From positions 4,530,144 to 4,594,143 of the forward strand of contig NC_009380.1 of NCBI RefSeq assembly GCF_000016425.1: a stretch of DNA of 64,000 nucleotides, read 5' to 3'. The notes under the pieces are model-generated. The model was not told the origin of the DNA and made no database searches. It saw only the letters and a list, made by a program, of their open reading frames with translations. The position numbers were made by a program, and so were the translations under genes. How positions within the stretch are numbered: position 1 is the stretch's first letter; every line of letters begins with the position of its first letter. This document shows positions 50,560 through 60,183 of this stretch, piece after piece. The DNA comes from Salinispora tropica CNB-440 (GTDB lineage: Bacteria > Actinomycetota > Actinomycetes > Mycobacteriales > Micromonosporaceae).

Positions 50560-51086
50560 TCGGGGACCTCGGCGAAGGCGCGTCTCAACTCCTCCGAGTT
50601 CAGGTCACTGGCGTCCAACACGCTGGCCTCGTACTCCTGGTTCAGGGTCTGGACCGCGTCCCGCACCCCGTCGTAGAAGACGGTGGTCTGGCTCGTGCTG
50701 AGGCTGTCGATGGAGTCCCGGGCCTTGGAGTACGCGTCCCGCATCTGCGCCAGCGACGTGCGGAACCGCTCGGACACCTCGGCGCCCTGCGCCGCCTCGG
50801 GGATGCCGGCCTGCTCCACCTGGCGTCGCGCCGTCTCGCTGGCCCGCGCCGCCCCGTCGAAGAGCCGCACGAGGTTCTCCTTGGCCTGAGCCGGACTGGT
50901 CTGGGCAGTCATCTGCTGGTCGGTGCTGCTGGTGAGCTTCTTGATCTCGGCTCGCCACGGGGTCATGGCGGAACAGACCGAGGTCGCCCACGCCCCGGGA
51001 CTCGGCCCGCCACCGCACCCGGCGGTCAGGACAACCGTAGCCAGCACTGCCGCCAGCCTTCCAGCCGCTGCCCGGCACACACGCAT
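50550..51086 (-). CDS. Lipoprotein, 178 aa
   Basis: The N-terminal RLAAVLATVVLTAGCGGGPS is a lipobox signal (LTAGC), so Cys24 should be lipidated and the protein anchored on the outer face of the membrane. The mature part is helical: MTPWRAEIKKLTSSTDQQMT and VRLFDGAARASETARRQVEQ. It has a conserved Cys near each end (SVCSAMTP, VPECR) that may form a disulphide. No enzymatic motif is visible; it is probably a structural or binding lipoprotein. Confidence 0.75.
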   Translation of the reverse strand: MRVCRAAAGRLAAVLATVVLTAGCGGGPSPGAWATSVCSAMTPWRAEIKKLTSSTDQQMTAQTSPAQAKENLVRLFDGAARASETARRQVEQAGIPEAAQGAEVSERFRTSLAQMRDAYSKARDSIDSLSTSQTTVFYDGVRDAVQTLNQEYEASVLDASDLNSEELRRAFAEVPECR

Positions 51087-51204
51087 GCGTTGCAGCGTAC
51101 GGTGTCGCGCCGCCCGGTACAGCGCTCAGGTTCACCCGGACGTCCGCACCACCGCCCTCCCCACGCGAGCCAGGAGGACGGCAGTGCGGTGCGGTGTGAA
51201 CAGT

Positions 51205-53553
51205 TCAGGTGCGGACCGCCTCCGGACGTTGTTCCGAGCTGCCCGTACCTGTTCCGGGATCAGACATCGACACGCCCTGGCGCTTACTGAACAGCACGGA
51301 GGCGACAATGATCAGGGTCGCGACCACGGCGATCGAGATCCGCAGCCCGTTGTTGCGGTCGTCGCCCACGCTCCAGGCCACCACGGCCGGCGCGATCAGC
51401 AGCGAGACCAGGTTCATCACCTTGATCAGTGGGTTGATCGCCGGGCCGGCGGTGTCCTTGAACGGGTCGCCGACGGTGTCACCGATGACGGTCGCGGCGT
51501 GTGCCTCGGAGCCCTTGCCGCCGTACGCGCCATCCTCGACCATCTTCTTGCTGTTGTCCCAGGCGCCGCCGGAGTTGGCCAGGAAGACGGCCATCAGGGT
51601 GCCGGCACCGATCGCCCCAGCCAGGTACGACGCGAGCGCGCCCGGTCCGAGCCCGAAGCCGACCGCGATCGGCGCCATGATCGCCAACAGGCCGGGGGTC
51701 AACAGCTCCCGCTGCGCGTCCCGGGTGCAGATGTCGACGACCTTGCCGTACTCGGGGCGCTGGGTACGGTCCATGATCCCGGGCAGTTCCCGGAACTGCC
51801 GGCGGACCTCCATGACCACCGCGCCCGCCGAGCGGGACACGGCGTTGATGGCCAACCCGGAGAAGAGGAAGACCACCGCGGCACCGATGATGAGACCGAC
51901 CAGGTTCCGCGGGTTCGCCACGTTCAGCGAGTTGAGGATCTCGCCGCCGACATCGGTGATGCCCGCGTCGGCGTACGCGATGCGCAGCGTGTCGGTGTAC
52001 GAGCCGAAGAGCGCGGTCGCGGCCAGCACCGCGGTGGCGATCGCGATGCCCTTGGTGATCGCCTTGGTGGTGTTACCGACCGCGTCCAGTTCGGTCAGCG
52101 TGCGGGCGCCGTCCGCATCGATGTCGCCGGACATCTCCGCCACGCCCTGAGCGTTGTCGGAGATGGGACCGAAGGTGTCCATCGCGACGATGACGCCGAC
52201 CGTGGTGAGCAGTCCGGTACCGGCCAACGCGACGGCGAACAGCGACAGCGTGATGGAGCTGCCGCCGAGCAGGAAGGCGCCGAAGACGCCAGCCCCGATC
52301 AGCAGCGCCGAGTAGACCGCGGACTCCAGACCGACACCGATGCCGGCGAGGATGACGGTGGCCGGGCCGGTCTGTGAGCTGCGGCCGATGTCCTGCACCG
52401 GGCGGCGGTCGGTCTCGGTGAAGTAGCCGGTCAGTGCCTGGATCGCGGCGGCCAGCACGATACCGATGACGACCGCGCCGATGGCCACCACGCGCGGGTT
52501 CTGGTCAACGTCGGCCAGCCCCTGCGTCAACTCGGCGAAGCTGGCCGGCAGGTACGTCCAGGCCGCGATGGCAACCAGCACCGCGGAGATGAGCGCGGAG
52601 GCGTAGAAGGCCCGGTTGATGGCGGTCAGGCCGGAGCGGTCCGAGGTGCGCAGCCGGGTGATAAAGACGCCGATGATCGCAACGATCACACCGATACCGG
52701 AGACGATCAGCGGGAAGACCAGCCCCTGCTCGCCGAAGGCGGCCCGGCCGAGGATCAGCGCCGCGACCAGGGTCACCGCGTACGACTCGAACAGGTCGGC
52801 GGCCATGCCGGCGCAGTCGCCCACGTTGTCGCCCACGTTGTCGGCGATGGTGGCGGCGTTGCGCGGATCGTCCTCGGGGATGCCCTGCTCCACCTTGCCG
52901 ACCAGGTCAGCACCAACGTCGGCGGCCTTGGTGAAGATGCCGCCGCCGACCCGCATGAACATGGCGAGCAGCGCGGCGCCGAAGCCGAAGCCTTCCAGCA
53001 CGGTCGGGGCGTCGCCCCGGTAGAAGAGGACGACCAGCGCCGCGCCGAGGAGACCGAGGCCGACGGTCAGGAAGCCGACAACGCCGCCGGTACGGAATGC
53101 GATCCGCATGGCGGTCTCCCGGCCACCCACCCGCTCCCGGGCTGCGGCGGCGACGCGCAGGTTGGCCCGGGTCGCCAGCCACATGCCGGCGCCCCCGATG
53201 AACGCGCTGAAGAGCGCGCCGATGACGAAGAAGGCCGACCGGCCGATCTTGACCGCGGTCTCACTGCCGTCGGTCTCGTGCACCGGCAGCAGGAAGAGCA
53301 GCAGCACGGCGACGACCACGAAGATCGCCAGGGTACGGAACTGCCGGAGCAGGTATGCCGAGGCGCCCTCCTGCACCGCCCCCGAGATTTCCTGCATATT
53401 GGTGGTGCCCCTGCCGGCGGCCAGCACGGTCCGCGTCAGCGCGGCGGCGAAGGCCAGCGCCACGGCCGCGATCACGGCGGCGAGAACCACGTAGGTGACA
53501 TTGCTCCCGGTGAGGGAGATCCCGCCGCCCTCGGCGGCCAAGGTGTCGGACAT
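51205..53553 (-). CDS. hppA: Membrane-bound proton-pumping pyrophosphatase
   Basis: This 782-residue membrane protein has about 16 hydrophobic segments. Signatures are FTKAADVGADLVGKVEQGIP, DDPRNAATIADNVGDNVGDC (the pyrophosphate/metal site), and AYGGKGSEAHAATVIGDTVG DPFKD near the end. The GNTTKA motif carries Lys where K+-dependent enzymes have Ala, so this should be the K+-independent H+-pumping type. It couples pyrophosphate hydrolysis to proton export. ATG at 53553 follows CAGGAGGA. Confidence 0.95.
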   Translation of the reverse strand: MSDTLAAEGGGISLTGSNVTYVVLAAVIAAVALAFAAALTRTVLAAGRGTTNMQEISGAVQEGASAYLLRQFRTLAIFVVVAVLLLFLLPVHETDGSETAVKIGRSAFFVIGALFSAFIGGAGMWLATRANLRVAAAARERVGGRETAMRIAFRTGGVVGFLTVGLGLLGAALVVLFYRGDAPTVLEGFGFGAALLAMFMRVGGGIFTKAADVGADLVGKVEQGIPEDDPRNAATIADNVGDNVGDCAGMAADLFESYAVTLVAALILGRAAFGEQGLVFPLIVSGIGVIVAIIGVFITRLRTSDRSGLTAINRAFYASALISAVLVAIAAWTYLPASFAELTQGLADVDQNPRVVAIGAVVIGIVLAAAIQALTGYFTETDRRPVQDIGRSSQTGPATVILAGIGVGLESAVYSALLIGAGVFGAFLLGGSSITLSLFAVALAGTGLLTTVGVIVAMDTFGPISDNAQGVAEMSGDIDADGARTLTELDAVGNTTKAITKGIAIATAVLAATALFGSYTDTLRIAYADAGITDVGGEILNSLNVANPRNLVGLIIGAAVVFLFSGLAINAVSRSAGAVVMEVRRQFRELPGIMDRTQRPEYGKVVDICTRDAQRELLTPGLLAIMAPIAVGFGLGPGALASYLAGAIGAGTLMAVFLANSGGAWDNSKKMVEDGAYGGKGSEAHAATVIGDTVGDPFKDTAGPAINPLIKVMNLVSLLIAPAVVAWSVGDDRNNGLRISIAVVATLIIVASVLFSKRQGVSMSDPGTGTGSSEQRPEAVRT

Positions 53554-53987
53554 CTGTGTCCTCCTGTACCGAACGCTCGCGCCGACCGTTGGAGACGCAG
53601 GGCCGGCGCCTGGATGCGGTGTCGCAAGCACGCGCCAACCCACCGAGCGGACCAACGATGGAGCACCGTTCCCGCTGGCTGCGGAAGGGTTCACTTGCTG
53701 ACAACCCGGGTACTGTAGCTGTCCGCAGTGTCAGAGGTCACACCTGGTGGTCATCGTGTCGGAATGATCTCCATCGCTGTGCTATGAAGAAAACTCTGAT
53801 ATAGCGAAGCGCCGATAGGGATCAAGAGGACAACCAGCCCACCACCTGCCCCCAACCCAGGACAAGGCCGCCCCGGACAGGCCCCGAGGGGCAACGGTCG
53901 GGCCAGACGGGTCGGCGCGGGGTTCGGGCCCGGGCAGGAGTCGGGCTGGCAGGTCGGAGCGGGAAACCGGGCGGCGCTTCGGCGCGC
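53554..53987. other. Intergenic region before the pyrophosphatase gene
   Basis: No gene is supported. An AT-richer patch (about 53760-53800, with TATGAAGAAAACTCTGATATAG) likely holds promoter elements. The 53830-53980 part is GC-rich without open structure. Confidence 0.4.
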
Positions 53988-54422
53988 TCAGTGGCCGACC
54001 GGCCACACCATCCGCACCTCGGTACCGATGCCCCCCTCCGCGGGACGCACCAGGAGGTCATCGACGAAGCCAGCGAGCAGCGCGAAGCCGACGCCGGTGG
54101 TCAACGCATCCTCGCTGAGTGACTCCCGGGCCAGTTCGTACGGCGGCAACGCCGCAAGATCGGCTCCGGCCTCGAGCGGCGCCCGGTCCACCACCCGAAC
54201 GGCATACGTCCCAGAATCGGACATCTCAACCCGCACTGGGTCAGAAAGGTTGTACTGCTGGTGCAACGCCACCGCCCGGGTACACGCCTCACCGATCGCC
54301 AGTCGCACCTCGTCCAGCAGGCCCTGTCGGACCCCCGCGCGCCGCGCCACGGCGACACCGACCAACCGCGCCGTGCGGACATGCACCGGCGCGGGCGAGA
54401 AAGAGAGACGGACCACGGCCAT
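53988..54422 (-). CDS. Anti-sigma regulatory factor, RsbW/HATPase-like
   Basis: This 144-residue protein has a GHKL-type fold. AIGEACTRAVALHQQYNLSD corresponds to the N box (Glu and the following region), and VVDRAP...LSEDALTTGVGFALLAGFVDD to the G1/G2 region with TTGVGFALL. It would phosphorylate or bind the BldG-type antagonist and sequester a sigma factor. The ATG overlaps the bldG stop (TGATG), matching the Streptomyces bldG-anti-sigma pair. The usual N-box Asn is replaced, so kinase activity may be reduced. Confidence 0.82.
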   Translation of the reverse strand: MAVVRLSFSPAPVHVRTARLVGVAVARRAGVRQGLLDEVRLAIGEACTRAVALHQQYNLSDPVRVEMSDSGTYAVRVVDRAPLEAGADLAALPPYELARESLSEDALTTGVGFALLAGFVDDLLVRPAEGGIGTEVRMVWPVGH

Positions 54423-54757
54423 CACACGCCGGTCGCCGCGTCAACCGTCGGATACAGCGGGAATACCTGGTCAAGCGCGGTGATGCGGAAGATCTTCAGC
54501 AGTGGCTCCCGGTCGCAGACCAAGGCGAAGGAACCGCCGACGGTCCGCAGCCGTTTGAGGGCACCCACCAGCACACCAAGCCCGGTGGAGTCGAGGAAGT
54601 CGACTCCACCCAGGTCAACCACGACGTGCTCGACCCCGGCATCGATCAACTCGAGGAGTCCTTCCCGGAGCTGAGGTGCGGTGTAGACATCCACCTCACC
54701 GCCGACCACGACCACCGCGAACTCCCCCACGGTGCGCGTCGCCAGCGACAGCTCCAT
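54422..54757 (-). CDS. bldG: STAS-domain anti-anti-sigma factor BldG
   Basis: This 111-residue STAS protein starts [20 protein letters not shown]. It has [20 protein letters not shown] and the phosphorylation loop [20 protein letters not shown], with the acceptor Ser57. [18 protein letters not shown]-like sequence follows. In Streptomyces BldG Ser57 phosphorylation controls sporulation and antibiotic production through anti-sigma partners. The context (helicase, anti-sigma, hppA, topA) matches the Streptomyces bldG locus. GAGGAGGA precedes the ATG. Confidence 0.9.
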   Translation of the reverse strand: MELSLATRTVGEFAVVVVGGEVDVYTAPQLREGLLELIDAGVEHVVVDLGGVDFLDSTGLGVLVGALKRLRTVGGSFALVCDREPLLKIFRITALDQVFPLYPTVDAATGV

Positions 54758-54906
54758 CAGATCCTCCTCGCAAGAGCCGTAAACTCTCCACGGGCATTCA
54801 ACCATCACCACGGGTGACACTGGATACCACCAGCGCCCCGTCGGGCAGGCACCGCGCCCCGAACCAACGCTACCCATCCCCGAACACCAGTGCGAGAGTG
54901 CAGGAC

Positions 54907-57315
54907 GTGACCTCCGACAGCCCGGCGCCCCGGCCGCGGCGCCCCGGCCGGCCGCCGTCACCCACGGCCACCCGCGCCGCAGCCCCCGGGCCGTCCCCGA
55001 CAGAGCTGCTGGGCCAGCTACGCGCCCGGCATGACGCCGACCCGGTAACCCACGTCGAACGGGTACCCGCCCGCGCCGGCGAGCCCGCGCCGTGGCCCAG
55101 CTGGGTCCCGGCGGATCTGCACGCGGCGTTCACCCGGCAGGGCGTGGAGACACCGTGGCAGCACCAGGCCGAAGCCGCCGATCTCGCCCACACCGGCAGC
55201 CACGTCGTCGTCGCCACCGGCACGGCATCCGGCAAGTCCCTGGCCTACCAGCTCCCGGCGCTGTCAACGCTGCTCACCGACCCCCGCGCCACCGTGCTCT
55301 ACCTCGCTCCCACCAAAGCACTCGCTGTTGACCAGCTACGGGCCATCACCGAGCTGGAGCTGGACGGAGTACGCCCCGCCTGCTACGACGGAGACACCCC
55401 CCGGGCCGAACGGGAATGGATCCGGCAGCACGCGCGGTTCGTGCTGACCAACCCCGACATGCTCCACCACGGCATCCTGCCCGGCCATGCCCAGTGGACG
55501 AGGTTCCTCCGCCGGCTCGCGTACGTGGTGGTGGACGAGTGCCACAGCTACCGGGGCGTCTTCGGCTCGCAGGTGGCGCACGTGCTGCGCCGACTGCGCC
55601 GGCAGTGCACTCGGATCGGCCGTACGCCGGTCTTCGTGCTGGCCTCCGCCACCTCGGGTGACCCGGCCGTGACGGCCGAACGACTCACCGGCCTGCCCGT
55701 GGCGGCGGTCACCGGAGACACCTCGCCCCGCGGCGGGGTGACCTTCGCGCTGTGGGAGCCGCCGACGCTGCCCACCCCGACCACCTCCCCCGACGACACC
55801 GACCTCGCGCCGGTACGTCGATCCGCGCTGCGAGAAACCGCCGACCTGCTCGCCGACGCGGTGGCCGCGGGGGTCCGCACGCTCGCCTTCGTCCGGTCCC
55901 GACGGGGGGCCGAGGCGGTGGCCGCCAACGCCCGCCGGGCCCTCGACGAGGCGGTATCCGGGCTGGGTAACCAGGTGGCCGCCTACCGCGCCGGCTACCT
56001 GCGCGAGGAGCGACGCGAACTGGAACGGTCCCTCCTCAGCGGTGAGCTGCGCGGACTCGCCTCAACCAACGCCCTCGAACTCGGCGTCGACCTGGTCGGG
56101 CTGGACGCGGTGCTGATCTGCGGCTACCCCGGCACCCGCGCCTCGCTCTGGCAGCAGGCCGGGCGGGCCGGACGCTCCGGCCAGGAGGCGCTGGCGGTGC
56201 TGGTCGCCCGGGACGATCCGCTCGACAGCTACCTCGTCCACCACCCCGAGGCGGTCTTCGGGGCACCGGTCGAGGCGACCGTGCTCGACCCCACCAATCC
56301 GTACGTGCTCGGGCCGCAGCTCGCCTGCGCCGCCGCCGAGGCACCACTCACCCCGGCCGACCTGGACCTGTTCGGGGACGGCGCGAAAGAGGCGGTGGAC
56401 GCTCTGGTCGAGGCCGGTGCGCTCCGACAGCGCCCCACCGGGTGGTACTGGCGCCACCGCGAGCGCCCCCAGGTGGAGCTACGCGGCGGAGACGGCGCAC
56501 CGATCTGCGTGGTGGAGACGGCGACCGGGCGGCTGCTCGGCACGGTCGACGGCGGGTCGTCGCACTTCCTGCTGCATCCCGGGGCGGTCTACCTGCACCA
56601 GGGCGTCTCGTACGTGGTCGACACCCTCGACCTCGCCGACGGGTGCGCGCTGGTGCACCCCGAGGAGCCGGACTGGTCCACCCATGCCCGCGATGTCACG
56701 TCGCTGTCGGTGGTGGCGGTCCGGTCGTACGTGGACGCCGGACCGGTCGGGCTCTTTCTCGGTGAGGTCGACGTGACCAGCCAGGTGGTGTCCTACCAGC
56801 GACGCCGAATTGCCACCGGCGAGGTCATCGACACCCGCCCCCTGGACCTACCCGCCCGGGAGCTGCGAACCGTGGCGGTGTGGTTCACGCTCTCGCCGGA
56901 GTCCCTCACCGCGAGTGGAGTCGACCCGGCCGACGTGCCGGGCGCGCTGCACGCCGCCGAGCACGCCGCGATCGGGTTGCTGCCGCTGACCGCCACCTGC
57001 GACCGGTGGGACATCGGCGGCTTGTCAACCGCGATGCATCCCGACACCGGGGCACCGACCGTCTTCGTCTACGACGGCCACTCCGGCGGGGCCGGCTTCG
57101 CCGAGCGGGCGTATGCAACGGCGGCGACATGGCTCCGGGCTACCCGGGATGTGGTCACGGACTGTGGCTGCGAGTTCGGCTGCCCGTCCTGCGTCCAGTC
57201 CCCGAAGTGCGGCAACGGCAACAATCCACTGTCCAAGCCGGACGCGGTCCGGGTCCTCGACGTCGTACTGGCCAACCTGCCATCCGGAACGGTTCAGGCC
57301 AGCCGGGCGTCCTGA
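54907..57315 (+). CDS. DEAD/DEAH-box helicase with DUF1998, MrfA/YprA type
   Basis: This 802-residue helicase has Walker A in ATGTASGKS (about 104-111), [11 protein letters not shown] (DECH box), RecA2 motifs [18 protein letters not shown] and [13 protein letters not shown]. The C-terminal DUF1998/Zn region has four cysteines in [18 protein letters not shown]. MrfA in Bacillus acts in mitomycin-lesion repair with a nuclease partner; the actinobacterial enzyme is likely a 3'-5' DNA helicase. The GTG at 54907 was chosen for a plausible length. It is divergent from bldG, as in Streptomyces. Confidence 0.9.
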   Translation: MTSDSPAPRPRRPGRPPSPTATRAAAPGPSPTELLGQLRARHDADPVTHVERVPARAGEPAPWPSWVPADLHAAFTRQGVETPWQHQAEAADLAHTGSHVVVATGTASGKSLAYQLPALSTLLTDPRATVLYLAPTKALAVDQLRAITELELDGVRPACYDGDTPRAEREWIRQHARFVLTNPDMLHHGILPGHAQWTRFLRRLAYVVVDECHSYRGVFGSQVAHVLRRLRRQCTRIGRTPVFVLASATSGDPAVTAERLTGLPVAAVTGDTSPRGGVTFALWEPPTLPTPTTSPDDTDLAPVRRSALRETADLLADAVAAGVRTLAFVRSRRGAEAVAANARRALDEAVSGLGNQVAAYRAGYLREERRELERSLLSGELRGLASTNALELGVDLVGLDAVLICGYPGTRASLWQQAGRAGRSGQEALAVLVARDDPLDSYLVHHPEAVFGAPVEATVLDPTNPYVLGPQLACAAAEAPLTPADLDLFGDGAKEAVDALVEAGALRQRPTGWYWRHRERPQVELRGGDGAPICVVETATGRLLGTVDGGSSHFLLHPGAVYLHQGVSYVVDTLDLADGCALVHPEEPDWSTHARDVTSLSVVAVRSYVDAGPVGLFLGEVDVTSQVVSYQRRRIATGEVIDTRPLDLPARELRTVAVWFTLSPESLTASGVDPADVPGALHAAEHAAIGLLPLTATCDRWDIGGLSTAMHPDTGAPTVFVYDGHSGGAGFAERAYATAATWLRATRDVVTDCGCEFGCPSCVQSPKCGNGNNPLSKPDAVRVLDVVLANLPSGTVQASRAS

Positions 57316-57391
57316 GCGCCGACGGGCCCGGCGTTCCCCGGCACTCCCGCGTCCGCTGCCAGCCAGCGAACCGGCCGGGGTGTATGTGCGC

Positions 57392-57745
57392 TCAACCGCG
57401 CAGCGGGCCGGCCCGGGCCCGCCCGGTCGCGGCCCGGACCAGGCCCGGTAGCACAGTGGCGGTCACTTCCACGGTGACCAGCAGGTCCAAGCCCTCGAGC
57501 TGGCAGCTGACGAGCCGGCCACCGTTGTCGGTGACGATCGCCCGGGCCGACTCGCACGCGATGGTGGCGCCGAGCATGGCGGACGCCGCGCCGGCGAGCG
57601 CACCCAGGTCCGCCGCGACACCTGCCTGCTGTCGGGCTATCCGAGCCCCACCAACCGCCGCGCCCACCACCCCGAAGGCGACGAACGCGACCCCGACCGC
57701 GAGCAGCAGGACCGTGGCACCGCCCCGGTCGCCACCAGCGGACAT
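57392..57745 (-). CDS. TadE-like minor pilin, Rv3654c type
   Basis: This 117-residue protein starts MSAGGDRGGATVLLLAVGVA: a short basic leader, GDRG, and a long hydrophobic helix as in TadE/TadG-like pseudopilins. The rest contains ADLGALAGAASAMLGATIAC and two Cys that may bond. It probably sits in the Flp-type pilus base. The ATG at 57745 has GGAGAGG upstream. A GTG at 57835 would couple it to the preceding gene and is an alternative. It is the last gene of the tad operon. Confidence 0.75.
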   Translation of the reverse strand: MSAGGDRGGATVLLLAVGVAFVAFGVVGAAVGGARIARQQAGVAADLGALAGAASAMLGATIACESARAIVTDNGGRLVSCQLEGLDLLVTVEVTATVLPGLVRAATGRARAGPLRG

Positions 57746-57831
57746 CCGCCGCCTCTCCTCGCCGGCCGCCTTCCGTCCCAACCGAGCCCCCTCGTCCCGG
57801 CCGGCAGCGGGGCACCCCCGGCCACCGCCGG

Positions 57832-58239
57832 TCACCGGCTCACTCCCGCTCCACCGACGACAGCTTCGGCCAGTGGGAGGAAGGGCTCAGGGCCAGGTTC
57901 GACTGCGGCCACGGTGGTCGCCGTGACCGTCAGTCGGGGCATTCGCGCCCCGAGAGCCCGGACCGGAGCGCGAACAGTGACGCGTACCCGCTGCCCGTCT
58001 TTGTCGATCGACACCTTGGCTCCCGGTGGGGCTACCGCACGGACCACGGCCCACCCATCCGCACCCCGGGAGGCGGCGATCGCCGCCTCCCGGGCTGCGT
58101 GCAGACAGGCGCCCTTGGTACCCACCGCGTCGACCGCCGTCAGACCAACGAAGAGGAACACGAGCAGCGCCGGCAGGCCGGCCGCCAGTTCGGCGGTAAA
58201 GGAGCCCCGGTCTCGGCCGGCCCACCGGCACCGCCTCAC
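57832..58239 (-). CDS. TadE-family pseudopilin
   Basis: This 135-residue protein has the leader RDRGSFTAELAAGLPALLVF, with the Glu five residues after the putative prepilin cleavage site, and LFVGLTAVDAV as a membrane helix. Three or four beta strands follow (KVSIDKDGQRVRVTVRAPVR). TadE pseudopilins help assemble Flp pili. It overlaps the DUF4244 gene by four bases. Confidence 0.8.
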   Translation of the reverse strand: MRRCRWAGRDRGSFTAELAAGLPALLVFLFVGLTAVDAVGTKGACLHAAREAAIAASRGADGWAVVRAVAPPGAKVSIDKDGQRVRVTVRAPVRALGARMPRLTVTATTVAAVEPGPEPFLPLAEAVVGGAGVSR

Positions 58240-58409
58240 TGAAGTGCCCGGTCGATGACGGCGGTCAACGCGGTCTGCACGTTGTCAGAGGTGAGCACCT
58301 TGAGTAGAAGCCCGGCGAAGGCGACTGCGGCAAGCGTGCCGACGGCGTACTCGGCGGTGTTCATCCCGGCGTCGCCTCGAAGCCGGGCGGTGATTCTGCG
58401 CATGTCCAT
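58236..58409 (-). CDS. Flp-type pilin-like protein, DUF4244
   Basis: This 57-residue protein has MDMRRITARLRGDAGMNTAE followed by a hydrophobic helix VGTLAAVAFAGLLLKVL. The G-MNTAEY element with Glu at +5 is the class IVb prepilin cleavage signature, so it should be the major pilus subunit. AAAGGA precedes the ATG at 58409. It sits between the TadC and TadE genes as in other actinobacterial tad operons. Confidence 0.85.
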   Translation of the reverse strand: MDMRRITARLRGDAGMNTAEYAVGTLAAVAFAGLLLKVLTSDNVQTALTAVIDRALQ

Positions 58410-58429
58410 GCGTCCTTTCTCGAGATTGG

Positions 58430-59191
58430 TCAGAGCACGTCGCCGAGAACGGCGACGATCACCGGCACCAGGCCGGCGAGAATGAAGGCCGGTAGGAAGC
58501 AGAGCCCCAACGGCAGCACGATCAGAACCCCGGACCGCTGGGCTGTCGCCTCGGCCGCCGTGGTCCGGTCGGCCCGCAGGTCGTCGGCGAGGCGTGTCAA
58601 CGCACCCGCCAGGGAAGCACCGCTGGTTGCCGAGCGGAGCGCGGCGCCGACCAGGCGCTCGGCGCCGGGCACCGCCGCAAGCGTTGACCACGCCTCCGCA
58701 GGCTCCGCTCCAAGGCGAAGGAGACGCCCGACCCGGGCGAGCCGCTCCGCCAGAGGCCCGTCGAGCGCCTCTGCCACCGCCAGTACCGATCGGTCAACCG
58801 GGGCACCGGCGCGCATCGCCGACGCGAGTAGGTCAGCGGCGAGCGGCAGGGCCGCGTTCTCCCGTCGGCGCCGTTCCCGGGCGGCCGGTGACTCGACCCG
58901 CCGCAGCAGGCGGTCGAGCAACACCACGACGGGCAGGGCGCCAAGCAGGCCCGGCACTCCACCAACCAGCACAGCGATCGCCACGGCGGCGAGCACTGCG
59001 ACGAGCCGAATCGCGTCCCGCCGGTGACGGGACTCCGCCGGAGCCTCACCCGCCGACCTGATCAGCGGAGGGCCGGGCGGGACCCGGTCAAGGTCGCGCA
59101 GCCGACGGATCGGACGACGCCTCCTCCACCCGAGTCTGCCCAGCAGGGCTGGCAGGGACCAACGCTCGGCGGTCAGCACCGGCGGGGTCAT
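58430..59191 (-). CDS. tadC: TadC-like inner-membrane assembly protein (T2SF domain)
   Basis: This 253-residue protein has the type II secretion F domain, RRENAALPLAADLLASAMRA and RSATSGASLAGALTRLADDL. Three membrane segments are VLAAVAIAVLVGGVPGLLGA, VLIVLPLGLCFLPAFILAG and LVPVIVAVLGDVL. It forms the membrane platform of the pilus machine with TadB. Its start overlaps the TadB stop by four bases. Confidence 0.85.
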   Translation of the reverse strand: MTPPVLTAERWSLPALLGRLGWRRRRPIRRLRDLDRVPPGPPLIRSAGEAPAESRHRRDAIRLVAVLAAVAIAVLVGGVPGLLGALPVVVLLDRLLRRVESPAARERRRRENAALPLAADLLASAMRAGAPVDRSVLAVAEALDGPLAERLARVGRLLRLGAEPAEAWSTLAAVPGAERLVGAALRSATSGASLAGALTRLADDLRADRTTAAEATAQRSGVLIVLPLGLCFLPAFILAGLVPVIVAVLGDVL

Positions 59192-60183
59192 CCGATGTCC
59201 CCGCCGCGGATCGCGGTAAGCCGCTCCGCCCAGAACAACCCGGCGACCTGGAGCATGACTGCAAGGACCGCGCAGCTACCGCCAACCGCCGAGTGCAGGA
59301 GCACCGCGACCGGGTCGACACCGATGCCGTATCCCAGACCAATGCCGCCGAGCGGAAGTGCCGCGAGCAGCCAGGCGGTCGCCCGTGCCCCGGCCGCCTG
59401 CGCCGCCGCCGTGGCCCGGCCTCGGTCGGCGGCGCGGGCGTCCACGTCGATCCGTTCCAGCAGGTCGGCAAGGGGTGCACCGGTGCGATCCGCGAGCCGG
59501 ACAGCCGACCGGATCAGGGTGCTGCCCGACCTCCCAGCCGCCGACAGCGCCGTGGACTGGCCCACCGACAGGCCGGCCCGTAGGTCAGCGGCGAGGTCAC
59601 AGAGTTGGTCGAGGTGACGACGGCGAAGCTGGTCGGCCTGCCGGGCCGCCCATCGCCTCAGCAACGCCCGAACTCCCAGCATGCCGTACGTACCGGTGAC
59701 GACGGCCGCGACCGGACCGCCCAGCAGGGCACCCACGGCGACGGCCAGCATGCCCGCCACCAGCAGAGTGCGCCGGGGCGCCGCCACCAGGGGGCCGTAC
59801 CTGGCGGAAGTCGGCGGGGACACCGCCACCCGCGAGCCGGACACCGGAGCAGCCCGACGGCCACCGGGCATCAGATGAGCCGCCCCGCTCGGACGTCTCG
59901 AGTCATGCCGGGTCGGCGGCCCCGCCGAACGATCCTGCCCGCGTCGCCGGGGCCGCACCACCACCGGCTTCGACCGCACCGCGTCCCGCTCCGCCCCGGG
60001 CCCGCAGCTGGACGGCGGGGTGCTGCGCCGCAGACTGGACACCCAGGTCACCAGTGGGTCGTCAGCGGCACCCGAGTCGCCGGTGGCATGGACCCGTCGC
60101 CGGACGAACCGGGTCAACGGCCAAGCCGTGACGACCGTCAGGGCGACCAGGAGCAGAAGCAGCAGAAGCTGAACCGAGGTCAT
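59188..60183 (-). CDS. tadB: TadB-like inner-membrane assembly protein (T2SF domain)
   Basis: This 331-residue protein has an N-terminal membrane helix (LLLLLLVALTVVTAWPLTRF), a basic hydrophilic linker and a second membrane pair. The T2SF domain contains LDQLCDLAADLRAGLSVGQS and RLADRTGAPLADLLERIDVD. It partners TadC in the pilus platform. ATGA overlaps tie it to TadA and TadC. Confidence 0.85.
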   Translation of the reverse strand: MTSVQLLLLLLLVALTVVTAWPLTRFVRRRVHATGDSGAADDPLVTWVSSLRRSTPPSSCGPGAERDAVRSKPVVVRPRRRGQDRSAGPPTRHDSRRPSGAAHLMPGGRRAAPVSGSRVAVSPPTSARYGPLVAAPRRTLLVAGMLAVAVGALLGGPVAAVVTGTYGMLGVRALLRRWAARQADQLRRRHLDQLCDLAADLRAGLSVGQSTALSAAGRSGSTLIRSAVRLADRTGAPLADLLERIDVDARAADRGRATAAAQAAGARATAWLLAALPLGGIGLGYGIGVDPVAVLLHSAVGGSCAVLAVMLQVAGLFWAERLTAIRGGDIG